A stretch of 64,000 bases of DNA, from assembly GCF_009002475.1 (NCBI RefSeq), contig NZ_AP019860.1, forward strand, positions 6,462,501 through 6,526,500. The letters are read 5' to 3'. The position numbers and the translations under genes are program-made. The notes beneath the pieces are model-generated. The model saw only the letters and a list, made by a program, of their open reading frames with translations, did not search any database and had not been told where the DNA came from. Origin of the DNA: Candidatus Uabimicrobium amorphum (GTDB lineage: Bacteria; Planctomycetota; Uabimicrobiia; Uabimicrobiales; Uabimicrobiaceae). This document shows, one piece after another, positions 9,380 to 17,920 of the stretch; position 1 is the stretch's first letter; every line of letters begins with the position of its first letter.

Positions 9380-11473
9380 CTACAGCATACTTTGCAATTG
9401 CTTTTTTACATCTTCGTCTTGTTCTAAATCATACAATTCGCGAAGGGAATTTCGCAGCGCCACATCTCCTGGTGCGATTTGCGCAATTGTTTTTAGGCAA
9501 TTTAAACGTACCAGCCAATTTTCGTGATTTTTCGCTGCTTCAAGGAGAAATTCAATTGCCGGATAACCGATCTCTTGTAGTTTGTTGCGTGTGTTGATGC
9601 GTTTGTCCGTATCGTCATCTGCCAAATTTATTATCAACATTTCCACTGTATTCTTAAAATCTATTTGGTCATCGGCGTCACGGTGAATGCCAGAAAAATC
9701 AAAGTATGTTTGCAAACGAACGCCGTTTTTGTTGTTGGTATTTCGCAATTTCCATATACAATAGAAAACAATTGCGCCAATGAGGACCAATACTTTCCAC
9801 ATATCTACTTCAAATTGGGTAAGGAAAAGAAGCATCATAAAATTGCAAATGCTAAGCAATGCAAATACTGGGTATCCGATCACAAAAAAAGCGGCATTGT
9901 TTCCTCTTGTAACTAGCGCATATCCTGCAAAAAGAATCACAGGTAATATTTGCACTTTTACATTTTGCGCAGCTAGAAAAGCCAGGGCGAAAAAAATAAA
10001 AAAAGCGGTATTTAGCCAACGATGCATGCGCAATAGATTTTTCTGTTTTTTTTGTTCAAATTGTAGCTTCTTTTGCAAAAATTGTAGTTGTGAAAGCTTG
10101 TCTTTCGTTACGTAACCAAATTTTCGCAAATGCTTTTGCCGATCTAACTGTTCGATTTTTTCGAGTTGTGAACTGACAATCCCAAAATCGTTATTATTTA
10201 GCGCAATTTGTGCGTAAGCTAGTCGTGCTTGAACCATTCCGCTAAAAGCCCGGCTGTTGTTTTCCCAAATTTCGAGCGCTCTAGAAAAACGAACGATCGC
10301 GGTCATCAAACTTTCATAAACTTGCTCTTTATTTTGTTGCTTTTGCGATGAAAGTAGTTCTTTTACGGCCGTTTCTGTGAGAAATATACTTTCTTGATGC
10401 TGCAAATAATTTTGTAGATCTTGACAAAACAAATCGGCATCTTGGTAACGGTTCGAAATTTCTCTAGCCATCGCTTTTCTAAATATTTGTTGTAGCTCTG
10501 CGGGAGTAGTACTTTCACAATGAAGTTCACTGTTTCTCGCGGCCAACAAGACTTGCCATAAGCTTTCTCCTGCGTGCGGTGGTTTGCGATGCAGAATTTC
10601 ATATAAAATAGCGCCTAAAAGATACACGTCTGTCGCAAAGGATATGTCTTTACCACGTCCTTCCGCTAATTCTGGCGACATATAGCAAGGTGTACCCATC
10701 GGTGTTGTAATATCATTTTTGTAGAAGGTACGCCTTTCATCGGGATTTTCTCGAACATCTACCGCAATTCCCCAATCCATCACCAGTACCTCGCCAAAGT
10801 CTCCGATCATAATGTTTTCCGGTTTCAAATCACAGTGGACTATTCCCTTGCTGTGTGCGTATTTCATTGCATTACAAACGCTGACGAGAACTTCTAGGTG
10901 TTTTTGGGCGTTGTACTCCTTGGCTTTTTCTTGGTGCTCTACTGTTCGAGGATAAAGTAAATCTTTCCACGAAATGCCTTTGACCAATTTCATCGCGAGA
11001 AGAATATCGCCTTCGTCGTTTTGATCAATTTCATGTATCGGTATAATGTTGGGATGGTCAAGATACGCGGTGACCAATGATTCGGCGAGAAACTTACTTT
11101 TTTCTACTTGCGGTAAGGTTTTCTTAATAGCAATTTCGCGTTTGAGTTTTGTTTGTTCTGCCCGATAGATAATTCCCATACCACCACGGTTGATTTCCTG
11201 GTAGTTTTTGTAGTCGTGTTTGGTATCAAGGTCGGGTTGTGTTTTCGATACGTTTTTAGGTGCTGCTGTCTCAATAGCAGAGAAAGTAACTTTTTCGATG
11301 TTGTCTTCCATGCTGACGGTTGCATTTTCAGAAAATGTCTGTTGTTGAGGAAGTTGCGTTATGTCATGAGAAAATGTCACTTCTTCTTTATAGGTGTTGC
11401 GTATTGAATGTTCTTGTGCGTTATCTTGTTCGACAACTTTTGCCCATAACGAGCGAAATTTAGCATCATCCAT
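9380..11473 (-). CDS. SLW-tagged transmembrane Ser/Thr kinase with C-terminal HEAT-like repeats
   Basis: The 697-residue protein starts with the tag MDDAKFRSLWAKV...IRNTYK. Three TFS repeats follow (TFSHDIT, TFSENAT, TFSAIET). The kinase domain is at about 90-360: NRGGMGIIY, AIKK, HCDLKPENIMIG, VMDWG. A TPR-like region follows (about 390-450), then several membrane helices at about 490-580. Uniquely among its neighbours it ends with a HEAT-like helical module (about 610-697) with two helix pairs around GYPAIEFLLEAA and NWLVRLNCLKTIAQIAPGD. That module may be a protein-interaction platform. AGGA lies 6 bases before the ATG. It is the last gene of a four-kinase minus-strand run. Confidence 0.9.
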   Translation of the reverse strand: MDDAKFRSLWAKVVEQDNAQEHSIRNTYKEEVTFSHDITQLPQQQTFSENATVSMEDNIEKVTFSAIETAAPKNVSKTQPDLDTKHDYKNYQEINRGGMGIIYRAEQTKLKREIAIKKTLPQVEKSKFLAESLVTAYLDHPNIIPIHEIDQNDEGDILLAMKLVKGISWKDLLYPRTVEHQEKAKEYNAQKHLEVLVSVCNAMKYAHSKGIVHCDLKPENIMIGDFGEVLVMDWGIAVDVRENPDERRTFYKNDITTPMGTPCYMSPELAEGRGKDISFATDVYLLGAILYEILHRKPPHAGESLWQVLLAARNSELHCESTTPAELQQIFRKAMAREISNRYQDADLFCQDLQNYLQHQESIFLTETAVKELLSSQKQQNKEQVYESLMTAIVRFSRALEIWENNSRAFSGMVQARLAYAQIALNNNDFGIVSSQLEKIEQLDRQKHLRKFGYVTKDKLSQLQFLQKKLQFEQKKQKNLLRMHRWLNTAFFIFFALAFLAAQNVKVQILPVILFAGYALVTRGNNAAFFVIGYPVFALLSICNFMMLLFLTQFEVDMWKVLVLIGAIVFYCIWKLRNTNNKNGVRLQTYFDFSGIHRDADDQIDFKNTVEMLIINLADDDTDKRINTRNKLQEIGYPAIEFLLEAAKNHENWLVRLNCLKTIAQIAPGDVALRNSLRELYDLEQDEDVKKQLQSML

Positions 11474-11555
11474 TTTAGTTCCTGTGGTTATTAGTATCAG
11501 TTGTGACTTTATTTGTGGCCGAAAATAGTTTTCTGTTTTTCAAAAACGAGCAATT

Positions 11556-13520
11556 TTATTGTGCGATTACATAAGATAAAATAAAATGAGATAATAACGC
11601 GAGTAGTATTCCATAAAAAAGTACCGAACTGATGATCTTGTAGATGTTAACAGCCGAACGTTCCCTGATTCCTTCGATTTTGGCTTGGTGAAATTTTTGG
11701 TGTAATTTTTTTATGCTTGCTAAGTCAAATTTTTGGATTTCTTCAATATGCACTTTAGCTAGTTTTATATCCTTGAAGTCCAGAGCGATATTTGCAATTT
11801 GAGCGTGCAATTTGATCTTGTTTTTTTGTGCAGATTTGTTGTCTTGCCATGTATTGATCGCTTGTTCATATAGGCTCATCGCCCTAATTAAATTCGTATA
11901 TACCAGAGAGGGTGATAGCTTTGATTGTGGAAATACATAAACATTTTCTTTTCCTGACAACCACAATGTTGTTTGAACAATCAAAAAGACAATATTCGCA
12001 ATGATGGCAGCTATAATCAAAAACGGAATTCCTGAAATAGGGACGTTACTATTTAAAGAAGCAACCCACATCAACACTGCAGCTGCCATTCCAACAACAA
12101 ATTTTAGAATCTTACTGGCATAAAAGTACCAATATGGGAACAGAACTTTACCAGGAAGTTCAAAAAATAAGTATTTGAGTTTATAACCACTTTCCTGACT
12201 TTTATTAGTGTTGATGTATTTGACAGCGCTATTGTAAAACTCGGTAGCTTTGTTGGCCAAGGATATGCTTTCGCGGTGTTTCAAGTAATTGGCTACTGTT
12301 TGTTTAAAATCAGTAACACTTTGATAACGATCCGATGGTTTTTTCGCCATTGCTTTATGGCAAATTTGGCGTAAATCTAGAGGAATTTTTTCTGCAAACG
12401 AAACAGGCTTACTTTCTTTAGCAGCTAGTAAAACCAACCATAGGCTTTTTCCTGTATGTGGTGGTTTACGATGTAAAATTTCATACAAGATACCGCCTAG
12501 AAGATAAATATCCGTGGTAACCGATATGTCTTTACCGCGTCCTTCGGCCAATTCGGGAGACATATAGCAAGGCGTTCCCATCGGCGTTTTGATGTCAATT
12601 TTGTAAAAAGTACGTCTTTCGTCAGGGTTTTCTCTCACATCAACGGCAATTCCCCAGTCCATGACCAATACTTCCTCAAAGTCTCCGATCATGATATTCT
12701 CGGGCTTCAAATCGCAATGGACGATTCCTTTACTATGAGCGTAATTCACGGCGTTGCACACGCTGATCAGAATTTCTAGGTGTTTTTGTAGGTCGTATTC
12801 TTTGGCTTTCTCTTTGTTTTCCGCGGTTTGAGGATAGAGTAAGTCTTTCCAGGAAATGCCTTTGACCAACTTCATGGCGAGAAGAATGTCACCTTCACTG
12901 CTTTGATCCATTTCGTATATGGGAACGATATTGGGATGGTCGAGATACGCGGTGACCAATGATTCGGCAAGAAACTTGTTTTTTTCTACCTGCGGTAGCG
13001 TTTTCTTGATGGCAATTTCGCGTTTGAGTTTTGTTTGTTCTACACGGTAGATAATTCCCATACCACCGCGGTTGATTTCCTGGTAGTTTTGATAGTCTAA
13101 TTCATTTTGGAAAGTTACTTTCGTTTGCGGTGCATTTGCTGGTGCAGTTGTTTCTGTCGCTGAGAAAGTTACTTTTTTTGTATGGTCCTCGGTATCCATT
13201 GTCGCATCTTCGGAGAATGTATCACTGGCGTTTTGACTCTCCGCTGTATCTTCCAACGAATCAACAGTCGAATCCCCAGAAAATGTACTTGTTGATTCCT
13301 GTGGTGGAATTGTCACGTCTTGAGAAAATGTGTCTGTTGGCGATGGATTTTCCGCGTGGATTGTGCCATCGTCAGAAAAAGTTTGTTGTGCCGGAAATAC
13401 GGTAATATCGTGAGAAAATGTCATTTCCTTCGATTTATATGTATTGCGCACAGAATGCTTTGATGAACTATCTTGTTCCAGAATTTTTGACCACAGTGAG
13501 CGAAATGTGTCGTTATCCAT
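11556..13520 (-). CDS. SLW-tagged transmembrane Ser/Thr kinase with six TFS repeats
   Basis: The N-terminal tag MDNDTFRSLWSKILEQD...VRNTYK is followed by six TFS repeats (TFSHDIT, TFSDDGT, TFSQDVT, TFSGDST, TFSEDAT, TFSATET). The kinase domain spans about 148-415 with NRGGMGIIY, AIKK, HCDLKPENIMIG and VMDWG, so the catalytic residues are present. Membrane helices lie at about 465-525, then a TPR-like hairpin (AMSLYEQAINTW, IALDFKDIKLAKVHIEEI), then a last membrane helix at the C-terminus. The gene begins 25 bases after the stop of the kinase at 13546-15561, which indicates one operon. AAGAGAAA precedes the ATG. Confidence 0.9.
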   Translation of the reverse strand: MDNDTFRSLWSKILEQDSSSKHSVRNTYKSKEMTFSHDITVFPAQQTFSDDGTIHAENPSPTDTFSQDVTIPPQESTSTFSGDSTVDSLEDTAESQNASDTFSEDATMDTEDHTKKVTFSATETTAPANAPQTKVTFQNELDYQNYQEINRGGMGIIYRVEQTKLKREIAIKKTLPQVEKNKFLAESLVTAYLDHPNIVPIYEMDQSSEGDILLAMKLVKGISWKDLLYPQTAENKEKAKEYDLQKHLEILISVCNAVNYAHSKGIVHCDLKPENIMIGDFEEVLVMDWGIAVDVRENPDERRTFYKIDIKTPMGTPCYMSPELAEGRGKDISVTTDIYLLGGILYEILHRKPPHTGKSLWLVLLAAKESKPVSFAEKIPLDLRQICHKAMAKKPSDRYQSVTDFKQTVANYLKHRESISLANKATEFYNSAVKYINTNKSQESGYKLKYLFFELPGKVLFPYWYFYASKILKFVVGMAAAVLMWVASLNSNVPISGIPFLIIAAIIANIVFLIVQTTLWLSGKENVYVFPQSKLSPSLVYTNLIRAMSLYEQAINTWQDNKSAQKNKIKLHAQIANIALDFKDIKLAKVHIEEIQKFDLASIKKLHQKFHQAKIEGIRERSAVNIYKIISSVLFYGILLALLSHFILSYVIAQ

Positions 13521-13545
13521 AATTTTCTCTTTTCAGTTACTTTTC

Positions 13546-15561
13546 TTATAATGTTTGTAACGCTATACTTTGTGCTATGACAGTAATAATCACAACTATG
13601 GGTAACCAAAACACGACTACTCCAAAAAGTTTTCCAAAAATTCCAACAAAAGAATCTGCTTTCTCCTCTATCTCGGCCTGACGAGCTTTTTCACGAATGT
13701 TTTTTAAACCAGTAGCATTCACTTTTTTCAGTATCTCCAAATGCGCTTTTGCTAATTTAACATCTTTAAAATCTAAAGCTAAATCCGCTATTCGTGCATG
13801 TAATTTCAATTTGTTTTGTTTCGCAGCCTCGTTACCTTTCCAGGCCGCAATGGACTGGTCATATAAACCAATCGCTTTTATCAAGTCTGTGTACACTCGG
13901 TACGGAGATATCTCCAAAGGGGGAAACACATATATATTTTTTTTCCCTGACAACCATAAAATGACTCGACAGATTAGAGAGATAAAATTTATAATTACTG
14001 CAAGTCCGCATGCATATGAAGCAGGAGCAAAAATAGTAAAACCTATTAAATGCCACACGTCAAATTTAGAGTTAGAAAAAGCATTGGGAAGCTGTGTAAA
14101 AAATAACATCAATATTGTGGCTATGAATATTCTCTTTGTGACTTTACTTGCGTTCAACCACCAATATGGAAAAAGAATTTTTCCAGGAGCTTCGTAAAAT
14201 ACATACTTGAACTTATAATACTTATCTGACTTGACATGCTGATTAATGTATCTATTTGTCTTGTTAAACAATTCTGTCGCTTTATTGGCGAGCATGATAC
14301 TTTCGCGATGTTGCAAATAATCCTCCACAGCCTTTTTAAATTCGGTAACATTTTGATAGCGATCAGATATTTTCTTGGCCATTGCTTTGTGACAAATTTG
14401 ACGTAGTTGCAGAGAAGTTTTATCGCGAAAGCTAACAGGTTTACTCTCTTTCGCGGCTAATAAAACCAGCCACAGACTCTTAGCTGTGTGTGGTGGTTTG
14501 CGCTGTAAAATTTCGTACAAGATGCCGCCTAAAAGATAAACATCTGTCGCAAACGAGATATCTTTACCACGTCCTTCCGCTAGTTCCGGAGCCATATAGC
14601 AAGGTGTTCCCATCGGCGTTTTGACATCGCTTTTGTGGAAAGTACGTCTTTCGTCGGGATTTTCTCTAACATCTACGGCAATCCCCCAGTCCATAACCAA
14701 TACCTCACCAAAATCCCCGATCATGATATTGTCGGGTTTTAAATCGCAGTGCGCTACTCCTTTACTATGCGCATAGTTTACGGCATTACACACATTAATT
14801 AAGATTTCCAAATGTTTTTGCAAATTGTATTCTTTGGCTTTTTCTTTGTGTTCTGAGGTTTGTGGGTAGAGTAGGTCTTTCCAAGAAATTCCTTTGACCA
14901 GTTTCATTGCGAGAAGAATGTCGCCACTGTTGTTTTGCTCCATCTCATATATGGGAACGATATTGGGATGATCGAGATATGCCGTCACCAATGATTCGGC
15001 AAGAAACTTGTTTTTTTCTACTTGTGGTAGCGTTTTCTTGATTGCAATTTCGCGCTTGAGTTTTGTTTGTTCTGCACGGTAGATAATACCCATACCACCA
15101 CGGTTGATTTCCTGGTAGTTTTGATAATCTTCCTCGGTGTTAAAGCTAGCTTGAATTCGCGCTCTACTCTTAGGAGCAGTGGTTTCGGTGGCTGAAAAAG
15201 TTACCTTTTCCGCAGAATCTTCAGGGGTTACAGTTGCATCTTGAGAAGAAGTATCTTCTAGAACATCGTTACTTGCAAAACTTTCCTCTGGAGAGACAGT
15301 GGAGTCTTCAGAAAATGTATCTGTTGGCGATGGATGATCCGCGAGAATTTTGCCATCCCCAGAGTCTTCAGAAAATGTATCTGTTGCTGGAGTAGAGTGA
15401 ATGGTTCCATCACCGGAAAAAGTTTGTTGTGCCGGAAATACGGTAATATCGTGAGAAAATGTCATTTCCTTCGATTTATATGTATTGCGCACAGAATGCT
15501 TCGATGAACTATCTTGTTCCAGAATTTTTGACCACAGTGAGCGAAATGTATCATTGTCCAT
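13546..15561 (-). CDS. SLW-tagged transmembrane Ser/Thr kinase
   Basis: This paralogue of its two neighbours has the same tag (MDNDTFRSLWSKILEQD), several TFS repeats (TFSHDIT, TFSGDGT, TFSEDSG, TFSEDST, TFSATET), and a kinase domain at about 147-415 (HCDLKPDNIMIG, VMDWG). Two membrane helices, a TPR-like hairpin and a C-terminal membrane helix follow. I start it at the ATG at 15561, because AAGGAAA lies 7-8 bases upstream; an in-frame TTG two codons earlier is less likely. The first 60 bases of coding sequence and the tag are almost identical to the 11556 gene, so this part may be exchanged by recombination. Confidence 0.9.
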   Translation of the reverse strand: MDNDTFRSLWSKILEQDSSSKHSVRNTYKSKEMTFSHDITVFPAQQTFSGDGTIHSTPATDTFSEDSGDGKILADHPSPTDTFSEDSTVSPEESFASNDVLEDTSSQDATVTPEDSAEKVTFSATETTAPKSRARIQASFNTEEDYQNYQEINRGGMGIIYRAEQTKLKREIAIKKTLPQVEKNKFLAESLVTAYLDHPNIVPIYEMEQNNSGDILLAMKLVKGISWKDLLYPQTSEHKEKAKEYNLQKHLEILINVCNAVNYAHSKGVAHCDLKPDNIMIGDFGEVLVMDWGIAVDVRENPDERRTFHKSDVKTPMGTPCYMAPELAEGRGKDISFATDVYLLGGILYEILQRKPPHTAKSLWLVLLAAKESKPVSFRDKTSLQLRQICHKAMAKKISDRYQNVTEFKKAVEDYLQHRESIMLANKATELFNKTNRYINQHVKSDKYYKFKYVFYEAPGKILFPYWWLNASKVTKRIFIATILMLFFTQLPNAFSNSKFDVWHLIGFTIFAPASYACGLAVIINFISLICRVILWLSGKKNIYVFPPLEISPYRVYTDLIKAIGLYDQSIAAWKGNEAAKQNKLKLHARIADLALDFKDVKLAKAHLEILKKVNATGLKNIREKARQAEIEEKADSFVGIFGKLFGVVVFWLPIVVIITVIAQSIALQTL

Positions 15562-15635
15562 AATCAATTTTCCTTTCTGTTGTATTATGGCAAACTATTT
15601 AATTTGAGAGAATCTGAACAGGGCATTCTAAAGCG

Positions 15636-17585
15636 TTACTGACCAAAAAATATTGATTTTATCCAACCTAAAATATCAAAATTGGTTATACCCAGATAGT
15701 TCGACGCCAACATAGCAACAAAAGCTGTGGAACTGTAAAAGAATATGCAACCTCCCATTTTCGCCACCCATAGCATATGCTTTACACATTTTTCCTCTAT
15801 TTTAGAGTAATATAGTTTGCGATGTAGTTCTTGCACATCTTTGCTGTCACTACCTTTAAGTTTCTCAAGATGAACTGACGCTAGCTTAGTATCTTGAAAA
15901 TCCAAAGCTAGGTCTGCTAGTTTTGTGTGTAGTTTTATTTTGTCTTCCTGGGCATTCTTATTTTCTGGCCAAAGAATAATCGCTTGTTCGTATAGTGTCA
16001 TCGCCTGAACTAAATTTGGATATATTTCGGTTGGAGACAGCTTCGACTCAGGAAAAACATGAACTTTTTTTAAACCAGGTAACCATAGACTAGAGAACCA
16101 TTGTATTATTTTTAGGCAAATAGAGATATAGCTCAAAAATATGGAAATTAGAATCGCTGAGAAAATAAAGGGGGCGGACAACGTCAGAGTAGTAATAATT
16201 CCGATGAAGATTAAAAAAGTATTTGCGGATACTATACTTTCCATCAGTGGCATCAAGAAAGGAATAGTGGGCAATAATACAAAAGCTATAATCAGACATC
16301 CTAGCCATCGTAGGGGTTTAGAAGAGAAATACCAATATGGAGATATAGTTTTTCCAGGAAATTGGATAAATACAAACTTAAACTTTTGCCAAAATTCCCA
16401 CTTTGTATTAGTTTCAACATAACTCATTGTATCATCGAGTAAAGTATTGGCTTGAGTTGCTAACAATATACTTTCGTGACGCTGTCGATACTCATTGAGT
16501 GCTATTTGAAAATCTTCGACACTTTGGTAGCGGTCACAACTTTCTTTAGCCATCGCTTTGTGGCAAATTTGCCCCAACATTGGTAGTACGTCTTCATTCA
16601 AACTTAGCGGTTTACTTTCTTTGGCTGCCAATAAAACAAGCCATAAACTTTCACCTGAGTGTGGTGGTTTGCGATGTAGAATTTCATACAAGATTCCTCC
16701 CAAAAGATATACGTCTGTTGCATAAGATATGTTCTTACCTCGTCCCTCTGCCAACTCGGGAGACATATAACACGGAGTACCCATTGGTGTCGTTATATTA
16801 TCTTTGTGTAAAGTATGTTTTTTATGGTGATTTTCGTCAATGTTTACCGCAATTCCCCAATCCATGACCAAAACTTCGCCAAAGTCCCCGATCATGATAT
16901 TTTCTGGCTTTAAGTCACAGTGGACAATTCCCTTACTGTGCGCATAACTGACAGCATTGCATACGTTAATTAGTATATCTAAATGCTTTTGGGTGTCGTA
17001 TTTTTTGGCTTTTTCTTTATGTCCTGGTGTTTGAGGATATAGAAGATCTTTCCACGAGACTCCTTTTACTAGTTTCATCGCTAAAAGAATATCTCCGTCT
17101 TTATTACGATCTAACTCGTGTACTGGTACTATGTTGGGATGTTCAAGATGAGCGGTGACTAAAGATTCTGACAAAAATTTATTTGCCTCGGTTCCCGGAA
17201 TAAGTTTTTTTATTGCCACTTCGCGTTGGAGTTTTGTCTGCTCTGCCTTATAAATAATTCCCATACCACCACGATTAATTTCTTCATAGTTTTGATAGTC
17301 TTGGTCAACGTTGAAGTTTGCTTGAACTGTTGACAAGTCAGGAGAGGTTGTTTCTGTAACAGAGTGAGTCATTTTTTTTACAGCATCTTCAGGTTGGACA
17401 GTGGCGTCTTCGGAAAATGTGTCTGTTGGCGATGGACTGTCAGGGGGAACTGTTCCATCGCCAGAAAATGTTTGTTCTTGTGGAGGTACAGTCATGTCAT
17501 GCGAAAAGGTTTTTTCTTTAGATTTATGAGAGCTATCTTGTTCAAGAATTTTTGACCACAGTGAGCGAAATGTGTCGTTATCCAT
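15636..17585 (-). CDS. SLW-tagged transmembrane Ser/Thr kinase, short repeat array
   Basis: The tag is present but shortened: MDNDTFRSLWSKILEQDSSHK runs straight into the first repeat and lacks the xRNTYK end. Three TFS repeats (TFSHDMT, TFSGDGT, TFSEDAT) and a degenerate fourth (THSVTET) precede the kinase domain at about 100-365 (NRGGMGIIY, AIKK, HCDLKPENIMIG, VMDWG). The rest follows the family plan with membrane helices at about 420-490, a TPR-like hairpin and a C-terminal helix. It is the first gene of the minus-strand kinase run, so its promoter should lie in the 17586-17920 region, which holds a palindromic repeat element. Confidence 0.9.
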   Translation of the reverse strand: MDNDTFRSLWSKILEQDSSHKSKEKTFSHDMTVPPQEQTFSGDGTVPPDSPSPTDTFSEDATVQPEDAVKKMTHSVTETTSPDLSTVQANFNVDQDYQNYEEINRGGMGIIYKAEQTKLQREVAIKKLIPGTEANKFLSESLVTAHLEHPNIVPVHELDRNKDGDILLAMKLVKGVSWKDLLYPQTPGHKEKAKKYDTQKHLDILINVCNAVSYAHSKGIVHCDLKPENIMIGDFGEVLVMDWGIAVNIDENHHKKHTLHKDNITTPMGTPCYMSPELAEGRGKNISYATDVYLLGGILYEILHRKPPHSGESLWLVLLAAKESKPLSLNEDVLPMLGQICHKAMAKESCDRYQSVEDFQIALNEYRQRHESILLATQANTLLDDTMSYVETNTKWEFWQKFKFVFIQFPGKTISPYWYFSSKPLRWLGCLIIAFVLLPTIPFLMPLMESIVSANTFLIFIGIITTLTLSAPFIFSAILISIFLSYISICLKIIQWFSSLWLPGLKKVHVFPESKLSPTEIYPNLVQAMTLYEQAIILWPENKNAQEDKIKLHTKLADLALDFQDTKLASVHLEKLKGSDSKDVQELHRKLYYSKIEEKCVKHMLWVAKMGGCIFFYSSTAFVAMLASNYLGITNFDILGWIKSIFFGQ

Positions 17586-17620
17586 AATTTTCTCTTTAAA
17601 ATATTTTTTGAAAGTCCGAC

Positions 17621-17808
17621 CTAACGGGTTTGGTGGTCGTGTGTATAGAGTCTAAAATTTTATACAAATAGCGATACGTGTCATTCCCATGAAAATGGGA
17701 ATCCAGCTCCGAAAAGTAGGTTTACTTTACTGGATTTCGGATCAAGTCCGAGATGGCAAAAAAGTACAAAAATTAGTTGTTTTAGACGATGACCACCAAG
17801 CCCGTTAG
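17621..17808. repeat. MITE-like element with 18-bp terminal inverted repeats
   Basis: CTAACGGGTTTGGTGGTC (17621-17638) and GACCACCAAGCCCGTTAG (17791-17808) are inverted repeats with 17 of 18 bases matching. Inside are two smaller palindromes: ATTCCCATGAAAATGGGAAT and a CGGATCAAGTCCG core. There is no coding capacity. The same ends occur at 23.6, 31.9, 51.9 and 53.7 kb, which defines a dispersed non-autonomous family. It fills most of the 335-base divergent region between kinases at 17585 and 17921. Confidence 0.8.
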
Positions 17809-17920
17809 AATGAGAGTGCCGTTTTTTACAGAAAAATAATTTTAACTAGTTATTTAATTATTTCTACATATTTGTTATTTTATTTTTTTTACATAAATAT
17901 AGTCATAGGAGAAAAAATCG

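Noticed and set aside
9380..17585. Whether the HCD and DWG motifs make the kinases inactive
   Set aside because: The catalytic Asp and the metal-binding Asp are both retained. HCDLKP and VMDWG are standard variants in planctomycete kinases, so these are probably active.
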